A stretch of 8,012 nt of DNA from M55B129 sp034189085. GTDB lineage: Bacteria > Bacillota > Dethiobacteria > DTU022. Of this stretch, positions 1 through 6,309 are shown piece after piece. The position numbers and the translations under genes are program-made. Location of the stretch: NCBI GenBank assembly GCA_034189085.1, contig JAXHVH010000057.1, forward strand, positions 1 to 8,012, written 5' to 3'. Position 1 is the stretch's first letter; each line of letters starts with the position of its first letter. The notes under the pieces were generated by a model, which worked only from the letters and a program-made list of their open reading frames with translations, made no database searches and had not been told where the DNA came from.

Positions 1-216
1 TTTAACGCCATTTTTAACCTTCGACGTTTCCTTGCTGAATATTTCTCATACTTAAATCCGTTGATTTTTCAGTGTTATCGCAACACGCTTCCTACTGTAG
101 AACTTACTTTGGGAATTTACGTTCAGAAATATTATCCCTTACAAGCAGGAATATTTTGAGCGAAGTAGAAAATGTAAACAAAACTGTTTTGTATTATTTT
201 GTTTTATATGGAATAA
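1..216. other. AT-rich region upstream of the RCC1-dockerin gene
   Basis: No gene or recognisable gene fragment could be read here on either strand. The only clear structure is a perfect 15-bp palindrome at 178-192, listed separately. The region probably carries the regulatory sequences of the gene that follows, but I could not place a strong promoter. The start of the window may cut off an upstream gene or its terminator. Confidence 0.5.
178..192. promoter_or_regulatory. 15-bp perfect palindrome, possible operator
   Basis: ACAAAAC-T-GTTTTGT is a perfect inverted repeat with 7-bp arms and a single central base. It sits about 100 bp before the preferred start (295) of the RCC1-dockerin gene. 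Its symmetry and length fit a binding site for a dimeric repressor or activator. No particular regulator family can be named from it, and in AT-rich DNA part of the symmetry may be chance. Confidence 0.35.
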
Positions 217-229
217 ATGACGTTATATA
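199..229 (+). promoter_or_regulatory. weak candidate sigma-70-type promoter
   Basis: TTGTTT at 199-204 could be a -35 box, with TTATAT/TATATA at 223-229 as a -10 region, giving 18-19 bp spacing. Transcription would begin near 235, at the foot of the 235-252 hairpin, and leave a leader of about 60 nt before the ATG at 295. The -10 match is poor and the surroundings are AT-rich, so this is only a candidate. Confidence 0.22.
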
Positions 230-234
230 GAGAA

Positions 235-252
235 GCAGCATCCAGGTGCTGC
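235..252 (+). promoter_or_regulatory. leader hairpin before the RCC1-dockerin gene
   Basis: GCAGCA (235-240) and TGCTGC (247-252) form a perfect 6-bp stem around a 6-nt loop. A 10-bp palindrome, TAAGTACTTA, follows at 264-273. Both lie between the farthest upstream ATG (217) and the preferred start (295), which fits this stretch being an untranslated leader rather than coding. No known riboswitch class is recognisable. Confidence 0.35.
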
Positions 253-294
253 GAACAAGCGAGTAAGTACTTATTTGAAGGGGAGATGGCTTTA

Positions 295-2265
295 ATGAAC
301 GGTTGTGATGTTTCAAGGCATAAAGAAAAAATATTTGGAAGAACTGGCAAGGGGATAAGGTTTGCACGCGTTCTGCCGGCTGTCTTGATGGCGCTGCTCT
401 TTTCACTGCCGGCGTCAGCTGCAGCGCAGGATTTTGACATAGAACCAATGGTCGCCGCCGGCAGCAACCATTCCCTGGCCGTCAGGGGAGACGGCAGTGT
501 TTGGGCCTGGGGCTACAATGGCTACGGACAGCTGGGAAACGATTCTCACCAGGATTCTCACATACCGATCAGGGTTAATGATCTGGATAGGGTTGTGGCC
601 GTCAGCGCAGGCAACGGTTATTCAGTTGCTCTCAGGGAAGACGGCAGTGTCTGGGCCTGGGGACGCAATTCATCCGGCCAGCTGGGTAATGCTACCAGGA
701 CAGATCGCGACGAACCTAAAGAGGTTTACAATCTGACCGGTGTAAAAGCGATCAGCGCCGGTTATGCTCATACCCTGGCCCTGAAGAGTGACGGCAGTGT
801 CTGGGCCTGGGGTTACAACGGCTACGGCCAGATCGGTGATGGCAGTAAAATAGACCGCACCATCCCTGTTAAGGTTCCCGGTTTGAGCGGGGTGGTGGCG
901 GTGAGCGCCGGCTACGGCCATTCCCTGGCCTTGAAGAGTGACGGCAGTGTCTGGGCCTGGGGAAAGAACGACTGGGGACAGCTTGGCGACAATACCACTT
1001 CCGGGAGGACTATGGCTGTTAAAGTAGCGAACCTGGCCAATATTATCGCAATCAGCGCCGGGCAAAATCATTCTCTGGCCCTGCATGCAGACGGGACTGT
1101 CTGGGCCTGGGGACGCAACAGCAGCGGTCAGCTCGGCATCGGCACTACCATAGGGCAGACAGTTCCGGCTCAGATACCTGAGCTGAGCGGGGTGTTGGCT
1201 ATTAGCGCCGGAGAAAATTTTTCTACAGCGGTAAGAGTAACCGGCAGTCTTTGGGCGTGGGGCCGAGATGGCCTCTCGACAATGAGAATATGGCCGGTGC
1301 AGCTTACCACACTGAACAGTATGAAGGCGGTAAATACTGGAGGTAACCACACTTTAGCTTTGAAGAGTGATAACAGCGTCTGGGCCTGGGGCAATAACAG
1401 CAACGGGCAGCTTGGTAATGATAGCACTGCCAGCAGTGCAGACCCGGTCAAAGTTGCCTTTCAATGTATTGTCACCACCAAAGTTTATCCAGCCGGAGGA
1501 GGAACAGCAGCAGGCGGCGGGGTTTACGACCACGGCGATAGGGTTACTCTCGTGGCCACAGCTGGCAGCGGTTATTCCTTTGTCAACTGGACGGAGCAGG
1601 GTGAAGATGTTACCACTAAAAATTCTTATTCCTTTACTGTTACCGATGACCGCACCCTTGAGGCCAACTTCAGGTCGGTCTTCGATCTGCTGAAAGACTA
1701 CCTGAAAGATAACTATACCGGTACGCGGGTGGAAAAATCAACTACCGGCACGGTGCTTGAAGATGATTATTCCGATGTTTACAGCTACAGGGCTTCAGCC
1801 GGTGACAACCTTCTTTTTGTCCTCGGCTGGGCGGAAACTGATAGTGATCTTGATCTTGAAGTATACAAGCCTTATGGGAGTGAAGTGAATGGTCACAAAA
1901 CTTACACCGTGGGAGATACAAAGATCGTCATTCTCGAAGTTGAAGAAGCGGTGGCTGGGACCTGGACCTATAAAGTGTTCGGGGAAGATACTCCCACTGC
2001 CGGTCAGCTTTACACGGTTCTGGTGGCCAGGAGCGATCAGCCTTTCGATGATGATACTTCAGTTGGGAATGGTCTCGGTGATGTAGACGGCAATGGACGG
2101 ATCAATATCAACGACGTGGTCATGGTCATGCGTGACATACTGGCCCTGGAAACGCTCTCCTATGATAAGCGTCTCCAGGCTGATGTAAACGAAGATGGTC
2201 GAGTTGATATCGTTGATGTTGCCCTGATGCAGCGAAGAGCGCTCGGCTTGATCAGCTCTTTTTAA
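295..2265 (+). CDS. Secreted RCC1-repeat beta-propeller protein with C-terminal dockerin
   Basis: The reading frame opens at ATG 217, but AAGGGGAG (279-285 and just before) is well spaced for ATG 295, giving 656 residues and a compact signal peptide. Residue numbers use that start. A basic N-terminus and a hydrophobic stretch (about 22-43) end in an ASAAAQ cleavage region, so the protein is exported. Seven RCC1 repeats follow (about 52-390), each marked by a WAWG motif usually followed by GQLG, enough for a closed seven-bladed propeller. The sixth repeat lacks GQLG and is seven residues short. Next are an InlB-B-like bacterial repeat (about 391-459, with GYSFVNW) and a beta domain resembling pre-peptidase C-terminal domains (about 478-582). 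The C-terminus (about 593-656) is a type I dockerin with two calcium-loop segments, DVDGNGRININD and DVNEDGRVDIVD. Such proteins bind cohesins; here the propeller would be displayed in a surface or extracellular complex. No enzymatic domain is visible, so a binding or scaffold role is inferred. No cohesin partner is in the window. Confidence 0.93.
   Translation: MNGCDVSRHKEKIFGRTGKGIRFARVLPAVLMALLFSLPASAAAQDFDIEPMVAAGSNHSLAVRGDGSVWAWGYNGYGQLGNDSHQDSHIPIRVNDLDRVVAVSAGNGYSVALREDGSVWAWGRNSSGQLGNATRTDRDEPKEVYNLTGVKAISAGYAHTLALKSDGSVWAWGYNGYGQIGDGSKIDRTIPVKVPGLSGVVAVSAGYGHSLALKSDGSVWAWGKNDWGQLGDNTTSGRTMAVKVANLANIIAISAGQNHSLALHADGTVWAWGRNSSGQLGIGTTIGQTVPAQIPELSGVLAISAGENFSTAVRVTGSLWAWGRDGLSTMRIWPVQLTTLNSMKAVNTGGNHTLALKSDNSVWAWGNNSNGQLGNDSTASSADPVKVAFQCIVTTKVYPAGGGTAAGGGVYDHGDRVTLVATAGSGYSFVNWTEQGEDVTTKNSYSFTVTDDRTLEANFRSVFDLLKDYLKDNYTGTRVEKSTTGTVLEDDYSDVYSYRASAGDNLLFVLGWAETDSDLDLEVYKPYGSEVNGHKTYTVGDTKIVILEVEEAVAGTWTYKVFGEDTPTAGQLYTVLVARSDQPFDDDTSVGNGLGDVDGNGRININDVVMVMRDILALETLSYDKRLQADVNEDGRVDIVDVALMQRRALGLISSF
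490..1390 (+). repeat. 150-bp tandem coding repeats (RCC1 blades)
   Basis: The DNA GACGGCAGTGTCTGGGCCTG and close variants begin at 490, 640, 790, 940, 1090 and 1240, exactly 150 bp (50 codons) apart. A seventh copy begins at 1369, 129 bp after the sixth. Copies 3 and 4 are nearly identical at the nucleotide level over the motif and the preceding codons. This regularity indicates expansion by tandem duplication with recent homogenisation. It is a protein-coding repeat, not a CRISPR or satellite array. Confidence 0.9.
2235..2263 (+). terminator. possible intrinsic terminator overlapping the stop codon
   Basis: AAGAGC (2235-2240) pairs with GCTCTT (2255-2260) across a 14-nt loop and runs into five T residues at 2259-2263. 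The hairpin overlaps the last codons and the stop of the RCC1-dockerin gene. The stem is short and the loop long, so termination here is plausible but not strong. Confidence 0.3.
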
Positions 2266-2492
2266 TTATCTATCCTGATAAATCAGGTCATCGGCAACCT
2301 GTCAGATGATCCATCCATTCTATCGGAAAAGGGAGCATGCGCTTACACTCATGTTCCCTTGTGTTGTACACAGACCGTGCTTGTTAATGCAGGGCAGTAA
2401 AATAAATGCCGGCCTCCCGGCAGACAAAGGGTTTAAGCTAATTAAGGCGAATTAAAATAATAATAATTTCTCAGTTGAAAGGCGGTGCAGCC
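2266..2492. other. intergenic region with several small inverted repeats
   Basis: No gene is seen here. Three potential hairpins are present: CCTGAT/ATCAGG at 2274-2287, an 11-bp stem at 2329-2360, and TGCCGG/CCGGCA around CCTC at 2407-2422. None is followed by a T-run, so they are not classical terminators. I found no convincing promoter for the downstream stress-protein gene, although one is expected because the upstream gene is functionally unrelated. Confidence 0.5.
2329..2360 (+). other. 11-bp inverted repeat between genes
   Basis: AAGGGAGCATG (2329-2339) pairs with CATGTTCCCTT (2350-2360) through ten Watson-Crick pairs and one G-U pair around a 10-nt loop. No run of T follows. It could stabilise the 3' end of the upstream transcript, act as a weak terminator on either strand, or be a regulator site. 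Confidence 0.4.
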
Positions 2493-3344
2493 TTGTTTAA
2501 AAAAGCGCTGGTTGCTATTGACGCATCCGGGCCTTCCATGGAACTGCTCAATGCTGTTGATGATCTGAAAAAGATGGACATTCAGGAACTGATCATTGTT
2601 CATGTCATCCGCACAGAGCTTGCCGGGATCGGTCTTGGTAATCGCCGCAAGCAGTTCCTGGAAAATATTGAAAAGAAAAAAGATGAGTTTATTGCCGGCG
2701 GTTTGCAGGTGACTATCCATCAGCCCATCGGCAAGCCGTCGGAAGAGATTAAACATCTGGCGGAAGAAGAAAATGCCGATTTAATCCTCATTGGCTCACT
2801 GGGAGAGGGCAGCCTGGTTCGCCGTATATTTCTGGGCAGTACGGTAACCGAAGTTGTGCGGAGTATAAAAAAGGCGGTCCTGATTGAGAAATACAGGCAG
2901 AAAGAAAAATCATTCAGCCGTGTTCCCATATTTAGAGAAGGGAAGCCGACAACCGTCCTCCTGGCAACCGATTTTTCATCCAGTTCTTTGCATGTGTTCG
3001 ATACTTTTCTTGAGAACCCGGGCATTTTTGATAAACTTATTCTGATCAGTGTTGTCGACGAGGGTAACACAGAAGAACAGGTCCAGGGAAACAGGGACAA
3101 AGCAGAGGCCAAGCTGGCAGAATGGAAAGCGGAGTTCGAGGAAAAGGGTTACGAAGTAGAAACCGAGGTGGCCGTGGGGGTTGCTTCGGAACTGGTTGTT
3201 GAATCTGCTGAAAAAAATGATGTTTCCCTGCTGGCTATATCCAAGCGCGGCCGAAGTATGATAGATGAACTTGCTGTGGGCAGCACGGCCGACCATATTA
3301 TTCGGCGTTCGGCGCAGCCCGTTTTACTTCTGCGGGTTAAATAA
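2493..3344 (+). CDS. Tandem-domain universal stress protein (UspA family)
   Basis: Two Usp (Rossmann-like alpha/beta) domains lie in tandem in a cytoplasmic protein. The frame can open at TTG 2475, but TTG 2493 is preferred: AAAGGCGGTG stands a few bases before it, and the protein then begins with FKKALVAIDAS, the usual first strand of Usp proteins. This gives 283 residues. Domain 1 spans about 1-134 and domain 2 about 150-283, the latter opening with TTVLLATDFS. Usp proteins that bind ATP carry G-x2-G-x9-G(S/T). Domain 1 has GSLGEG with GST ten residues after the second glycine, one more than consensus. Domain 2 has RGRSMIDELAVGST, with the first glycine replaced by serine. Both look near-consensus, so nucleotide binding is plausible but unproven. 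The lipoprotein gene starts 14 bp downstream, suggesting co-transcription. The role is inferred as stress or energy-state response; no specific partner can be named. Confidence 0.92.
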   Translation: MFKKALVAIDASGPSMELLNAVDDLKKMDIQELIIVHVIRTELAGIGLGNRRKQFLENIEKKKDEFIAGGLQVTIHQPIGKPSEEIKHLAEEENADLILIGSLGEGSLVRRIFLGSTVTEVVRSIKKAVLIEKYRQKEKSFSRVPIFREGKPTTVLLATDFSSSSLHVFDTFLENPGIFDKLILISVVDEGNTEEQVQGNRDKAEAKLAEWKAEFEEKGYEVETEVAVGVASELVVESAEKNDVSLLAISKRGRSMIDELAVGSTADHIIRRSAQPVLLLRVK

Positions 3345-3358
3345 AAAGAGGTTCGGTC

Positions 3359-3982
3359 ATGAGGGGGATGGCAATGAGAAAAAGAGGAGAGAGGGGTCCG
3401 GGCAAGAGTCATTTGTTTTGCCTCTGGCTGATTATTGCCGTGATGTTTTTCCTGCTGAGTTTTACCGCCGGTTGTCTCGACGAAATCATCAGTGAAACTC
3501 CGGTGGAAGATGAACAGACGGAAGAAGAGCAGGACGGATCGGTTGCTGATGACAATGGGACAGATGAATCAGCGGATACGGGTGACGAAGCAACGACAGA
3601 AGAGCCGGCACAAGAATTACCTGAAGCTGAAACAGATGAAGCTGAAACAGATGAAGATGAGAGTGAAGATGAAGGGGTGTCTCCCGATTACGAGTTGTTG
3701 GAAAAGGCCGTGCTGGATTGGCTGCAGGAAAAAACGGGAGATCAAGATGTTGTCATGGTTCATACCGATGAACTGGAAGACATGGAAGCATTTTTTGAGC
3801 GCTATGATCTGGCCGAGGAAAATGTCATTGTATACCAGGTTGAATCGACCGAAAATGGGGAAGCCACAGTTCTTTTCGGTCTGCCCTACAGCGAATGGAC
3901 CATGGAAGCTGTTTTTGGTTGGGACGGTGAAGGCTGGATATTCATGACGGAAGAAGAAATTCAGATGGGCGGCCAGGCTTGA
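3359..3982 (+). CDS. Putative lipoprotein with acidic tether, function unknown
   Basis: A basic N-terminus and a strongly hydrophobic segment (about residues 19-36) end in TAGC, with Cys39 as the likely lipidated residue. Threonine instead of leucine at -3 makes this lipobox imperfect. ATG 3359 has AAGAGG 7 nt upstream; ATG 3374 has GAGGGGG 6 nt upstream and gives a shorter, more typical signal peptide, so either start is possible. From about residue 42 to 107 the chain is dominated by Asp, Glu, Thr and Ser, which suggests a disordered, negatively charged spacer at the cell surface. It includes a duplicated pentapeptide coded by a 15-bp DNA repeat. The last 100 residues look folded (mixed alpha/beta, with LLEKAVLDWLQEK and WTMEAVFGWDGEGWIFM), but I do not recognise the family. 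The gene follows the stress protein by 14 bp and is probably in the same operon. Confidence 0.8.
   Translation: MRGMAMRKRGERGPGKSHLFCLWLIIAVMFFLLSFTAGCLDEIISETPVEDEQTEEEQDGSVADDNGTDESADTGDEATTEEPAQELPEAETDEAETDEDESEDEGVSPDYELLEKAVLDWLQEKTGDQDVVMVHTDELEDMEAFFERYDLAEENVIVYQVESTENGEATVLFGLPYSEWTMEAVFGWDGEGWIFMTEEEIQMGGQA
3623..3652 (+). repeat. 15-bp tandem duplication in the acidic tether
   Basis: GAAGCTGAAACAGAT occurs twice in direct succession (3623-3637 and 3638-3652), encoding a repeated Glu-Ala-Glu-Thr-Asp unit. It keeps the frame and lies inside the low-complexity acidic spacer of the lipoprotein, where length changes are likely tolerated. It could vary in copy number between strains through slippage. 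Confidence 0.85.
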
Positions 3983-4005
3983 TAATTCTGGTTCAATTCG
4001 GAGCA

Positions 4006-4034
4006 TTGATCTTTAGTGCCCTTCAGGGTAAAAT
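4006..4034 (+). promoter_or_regulatory. promoter of tRNA-Arg
   Basis: TTGATC (4006-4011) and TAAAAT (4029-4034) match the -35 and -10 hexamers at four and five of six positions, with an ideal 17-bp spacer. The predicted transcription start is near 4041, only a few bases before the mature tRNA 5' end at 4045. It lies just downstream of the lipoprotein stop codon, so the tRNA is likely transcribed alone. Confidence 0.65.
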
Positions 4035-4044
4035 AACAGCACAC

Positions 4045-4120
4045 GCGCCTGTAGCTCAGGGGATAGAGCAGCGGACTTCTAATCCGCTTGCCGGGGGTTC
4101 GAATCCTCCCAGGCGCACCA
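4045..4120 (+). tRNA. tRNA-Arg (anticodon UCU), CCA encoded
   Basis: All cloverleaf parts can be paired by eye. The acceptor stem is GCGCCTG with CAGGCGC, and the D arm is GCTC/GAGC. The anticodon stem GCGGA/TCCGC encloses the loop CTTCTAA, giving anticodon TCT, which reads AGA and AGG arginine codons. The variable loop has 5 nt, and the T arm GGGGG/CCTCC (one G-U pair) carries the TTCGAAT loop. A discriminator A and an encoded CCA end the 76-nt gene. The tRNA has its own promoter and terminator. The DNA changes to an AT-richer, accessory character immediately downstream, so this tRNA may mark an island boundary. Confidence 0.98.
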
Positions 4121-4127
4121 AAAATAT

Positions 4128-4155
4128 GCCGCAAACAAAAGGTTTGCGGCTTTTT
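4128..4155 (+). terminator. intrinsic terminator of tRNA-Arg
   Basis: GCCGCAAAC (4128-4136) and GTTTGCGGC (4142-4150) form a perfect 9-bp stem with a 5-nt loop, followed directly by TTTTT. This is a textbook Rho-independent terminator 8 nt after the encoded CCA. Confidence 0.93.
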
Positions 4156-4232
4156 ATATTTATCGCTAAATCTTTCTAATGAGCTCAATGCTTCATATCG
4201 CTCAAAATAGTATGGCAAGGCAGGTAATTTAA

Positions 4233-4478
4233 ACTAATTGCCGAACTAATAAAGATATTGTCGACCATTATTCAGCTAATGATTGGTTTCAAGTATATTA
4301 TACATCTGAAGCAACGTATGTTGAGGATAAGATATTAACTTCGTTATCCGTTATTCAATATATTTCGACGGCACGGCTTCTGTTTTGTACAAACCTGGGC
4401 AGAAAGATTATGAATTACTACTATAAAATCATTAAACACCGTATACCAAGTATTTTTTCAAATAAATGCGAGATATGA
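4233..4478 (+). pseudogene. possible gene remnant: 81-codon open frame without a start
   Basis: This frame is free of stops for 81 codons, between TAA at 4230 and TGA at 4476, in AT-rich DNA where stops are expected often. The only in-frame ATG is near the end (about 4409) and no ribosome binding site serves it. The conceptual peptide is varied rather than low-complexity, with aromatic and charged residues such as YYTSEATYVEDKILTSLSVI. I do not recognise the family. It may be the tail of a gene whose front was lost when the island formed, a gene using a rare start, or a chance open frame. Confidence 0.3.
4385..4414 (+). promoter_or_regulatory. weak candidate promoter for the AIPR-hsdM operon
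   Basis: TTGTAC (4385-4390) is a fair -35 box, and TATGAA (4409-4414) could serve as -10 with 18-bp spacing. TATAAA at 4422-4427 is a better -10 hexamer but has no -35 partner at the usual distance. Either would place the transcription start 60-80 bp before the AIPR start. In AT-rich DNA such matches are common. Confidence 0.25.
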
Positions 4479-4499
4479 AGTAATCAGGAGGTAATGTGT

Positions 4500-6254
4500 A
4501 TGTATAACAAAATACTTGAGGAAATTAAAGAACCTTATTATCAGCAAAATTATTCTAATGATGGCCAGAGGTTTATTGCCTGGTATTTATTAAATATCCA
4601 TTTAAGGGATATGAATCAGGCTAAAGATGACATAACTGATGGTGCTGGTGATAAACAAATCGATGCGATAGTGGTTGATGATGATAAACAAACTATATTT
4701 ATAGTTCAAGGTAAATTTATTGGGACTCCAATTGTTGATGCCGAACCTGTACGAGAGGTTATTTCAAGTTGGATGCAGCTTCGCGATCTTATTTCCCTTC
4801 AAGACGGTGCAAACGAAAAGCTAAAAAGAAAATTAATGGAAGTATCGAATGCACTTGAGGATGATTACGAAGTAGAATTTGAACTGGTTACTACAGGAAT
4901 TTTAACAGAAGCTGCCAATCATGATTTGGGGGTATTTCAGAATAGTCTTGTTGAACTAAGTGAAAATGAAGATTTCAATGCTTCGATATTTGTTGTTGAC
5001 AGAGATGAGCTCAAAAACCGATACGATTTAGCATTAGAAAAAGATAACCCCTTGATTAATCATGATATCAATGTTTCTGGTTGTCATATTTTGGAGGCGA
5101 ACATTTCTGGGGATAAAGTTATTATCGCTGCAATTCCGCTTAAAGAATGTATTAAGTTCCCTGGCATAAAAGATGGGTCGTTATTCCAAAAAAACGTTAG
5201 GCAAAGCTTGGGTTTAAGTAATCGAGTTAACAAAGGAATAAGAAGCACTATATATTCTGATCAGCATAAGGAATTTTTCTTTTACCATAATGGTATTACG
5301 GCAATTTGTAATAAGATTGAGCTGAGCAATAGCACTTTGAAATTGCGTGGTTTTAGTGTTGTAAACGGGTGCCAGTCATTAACTACAATGCTTAGCTGTA
5401 GTGAAAGAATAAAGGAGCTGGATGAAACCTATGTCATGTTCAGATTTTATGAAATACCTCAAAGAGACCGTGCTGATAAAATAAGTATCAACACTAACTC
5501 CCAAAGCGCCGTTAAACCGAGGGATTTAAGAAGCAATGACAAACGAGTGTTAAGTATTATGCGTGCTTATGAACAGAAATACCCTCAAGGGTATTTTATT
5601 ACTAAGCGTGGAGAAACGCCGCCTGCCAGTAAAGATAAGGATTATGTTATTGATCTTGTGGATTTGGGCAAGTATTTAATATCTTGGCACTCTCAACGGC
5701 CAAATATTGCCTACAGTGAAACAAAGATTTTTGATAAATACTTTGAGCAACTCTTTAAAAAGGATTATCCCCCAGAAAAAGCTCAGGCATTGAATGTTTG
5801 GATGAGAGCAGTTTGGCAAAGATGGAGCAAAGAAAATCCACTTAGCCTGAACGAGAGCTTGCTTGCTATGAGGTCATATGCACCTTACCATCATCTATAC
5901 GCCATTTCTGTCTGTTTTGGTGTGTCTAATTCTATGCCAACCGAAAGTATACCTAACCCCTATATCGCGCTGCAAAAAGCCGAGGAAAATGATTTGGTTG
6001 GTCAAATTGTTGATTTAGCAGGCAGATCGCTTAATTTTGCTTTAGAATCAGCTGCGAATGAACCTCAACCAGCGAATAGGGTTTTTAGTCCACAAAACTG
6101 GATTAAAACTAAGTCGTGTTTGGCAGGGATACGAGCAGCGGTGAGTCAAAGCCTCATGATGCTTCCAATGATGGATGCTAATATTGCCGATAAAATTAAA
6201 CAAGGTCTTAGCATGCAGAGAGAGGATTTTGAAGCCAGATGGTCTGCTGACTAA
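4500..6254 (+). CDS. AIPR-family (abortive phage infection) protein
   Basis: The frame opens at ATG 4494, only 2 nt after AGGAGG (4486-4491). ATG 4500 has the proper 8-nt spacing and is preferred, giving 584 residues. The N-terminal part carries a PD-(D/E)xK-like nuclease signature: DGAGDKQIDAIVVDDD, with Asp55 as the likely metal ligand, then a strand and Q70-G-K72 as the QxK variant. The central part matches the AIPR core: FQKNVRQSLGLSNRVN (from about 229), FYHNGIT (about 261-267), VVNGCQS (about 287-293) and INTNSQSAV (about 330-338). The family was named after abortive phage infection proteins and is frequent in defence islands. Nucleic-acid cleavage during infection is inferred from the fold, not shown. 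No frameshift or stop interrupts the gene. It is more AT-rich than the genes to the left, and 55 bp separate it from the broken hsdM, so it was probably part of a type I R-M-linked operon. Confidence 0.9.
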   Translation: MYNKILEEIKEPYYQQNYSNDGQRFIAWYLLNIHLRDMNQAKDDITDGAGDKQIDAIVVDDDKQTIFIVQGKFIGTPIVDAEPVREVISSWMQLRDLISLQDGANEKLKRKLMEVSNALEDDYEVEFELVTTGILTEAANHDLGVFQNSLVELSENEDFNASIFVVDRDELKNRYDLALEKDNPLINHDINVSGCHILEANISGDKVIIAAIPLKECIKFPGIKDGSLFQKNVRQSLGLSNRVNKGIRSTIYSDQHKEFFFYHNGITAICNKIELSNSTLKLRGFSVVNGCQSLTTMLSCSERIKELDETYVMFRFYEIPQRDRADKISINTNSQSAVKPRDLRSNDKRVLSIMRAYEQKYPQGYFITKRGETPPASKDKDYVIDLVDLGKYLISWHSQRPNIAYSETKIFDKYFEQLFKKDYPPEKAQALNVWMRAVWQRWSKENPLSLNESLLAMRSYAPYHHLYAISVCFGVSNSMPTESIPNPYIALQKAEENDLVGQIVDLAGRSLNFALESAANEPQPANRVFSPQNWIKTKSCLAGIRAAVSQSLMMLPMMDANIADKIKQGLSMQREDFEARWSAD

Positions 6255-6309
6255 TCATTAGATACAAAGTTATTAAACAGATATCAAGATTATTAATGGA
6301 GGTTATTTT

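Larger units (their letters stand above)
4156..4493. other. AT-rich gap between tRNA and the AIPR gene
   Basis: No complete gene is visible in these 338 bases. The composition is clearly richer in A and T than the region to the left. It contains an 81-codon open frame without a normal start (4233-4478, listed separately), an inverted repeat GGATAA/TTATCC at 4325-4349, and weak promoter-like matches ahead of the AIPR gene. No tRNA-end direct repeat or integrase fragment could be found. Confidence 0.55.

Noticed and set aside
670..1350. 226-codon open frame antisense to the RCC1 repeats
   Set aside because: Its length comes from the repetitive codon pattern of the propeller gene, and its own repeats are mirror images of the 150-bp units. 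The plus-strand frame has a signal peptide and recognisable domains.
490..1390. Regularly spaced repeats resembling a CRISPR array
   Set aside because: Units are 150 bp, in frame and encode RCC1 blades; the intervening DNA is homologous rather than unique spacers.
2329..2422. Intergenic hairpins as Rho-independent terminators
   Set aside because: Neither the 2329-2360 nor the 2407-2422 stem is followed by a run of T, so they are not listed as terminators.
3979..4179. 66-codon open frame on the plus strand across the tRNA gene
   Set aside because: It is the conceptual translation of tRNA-Arg and its terminator; its central peptide is a familiar spurious product of tRNA genes.
3961..4218. 85-codon open frame on the minus strand across the tRNA gene
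   Set aside because: It is the antisense of the same tRNA and terminator, with no ribosome binding site or family resemblance.
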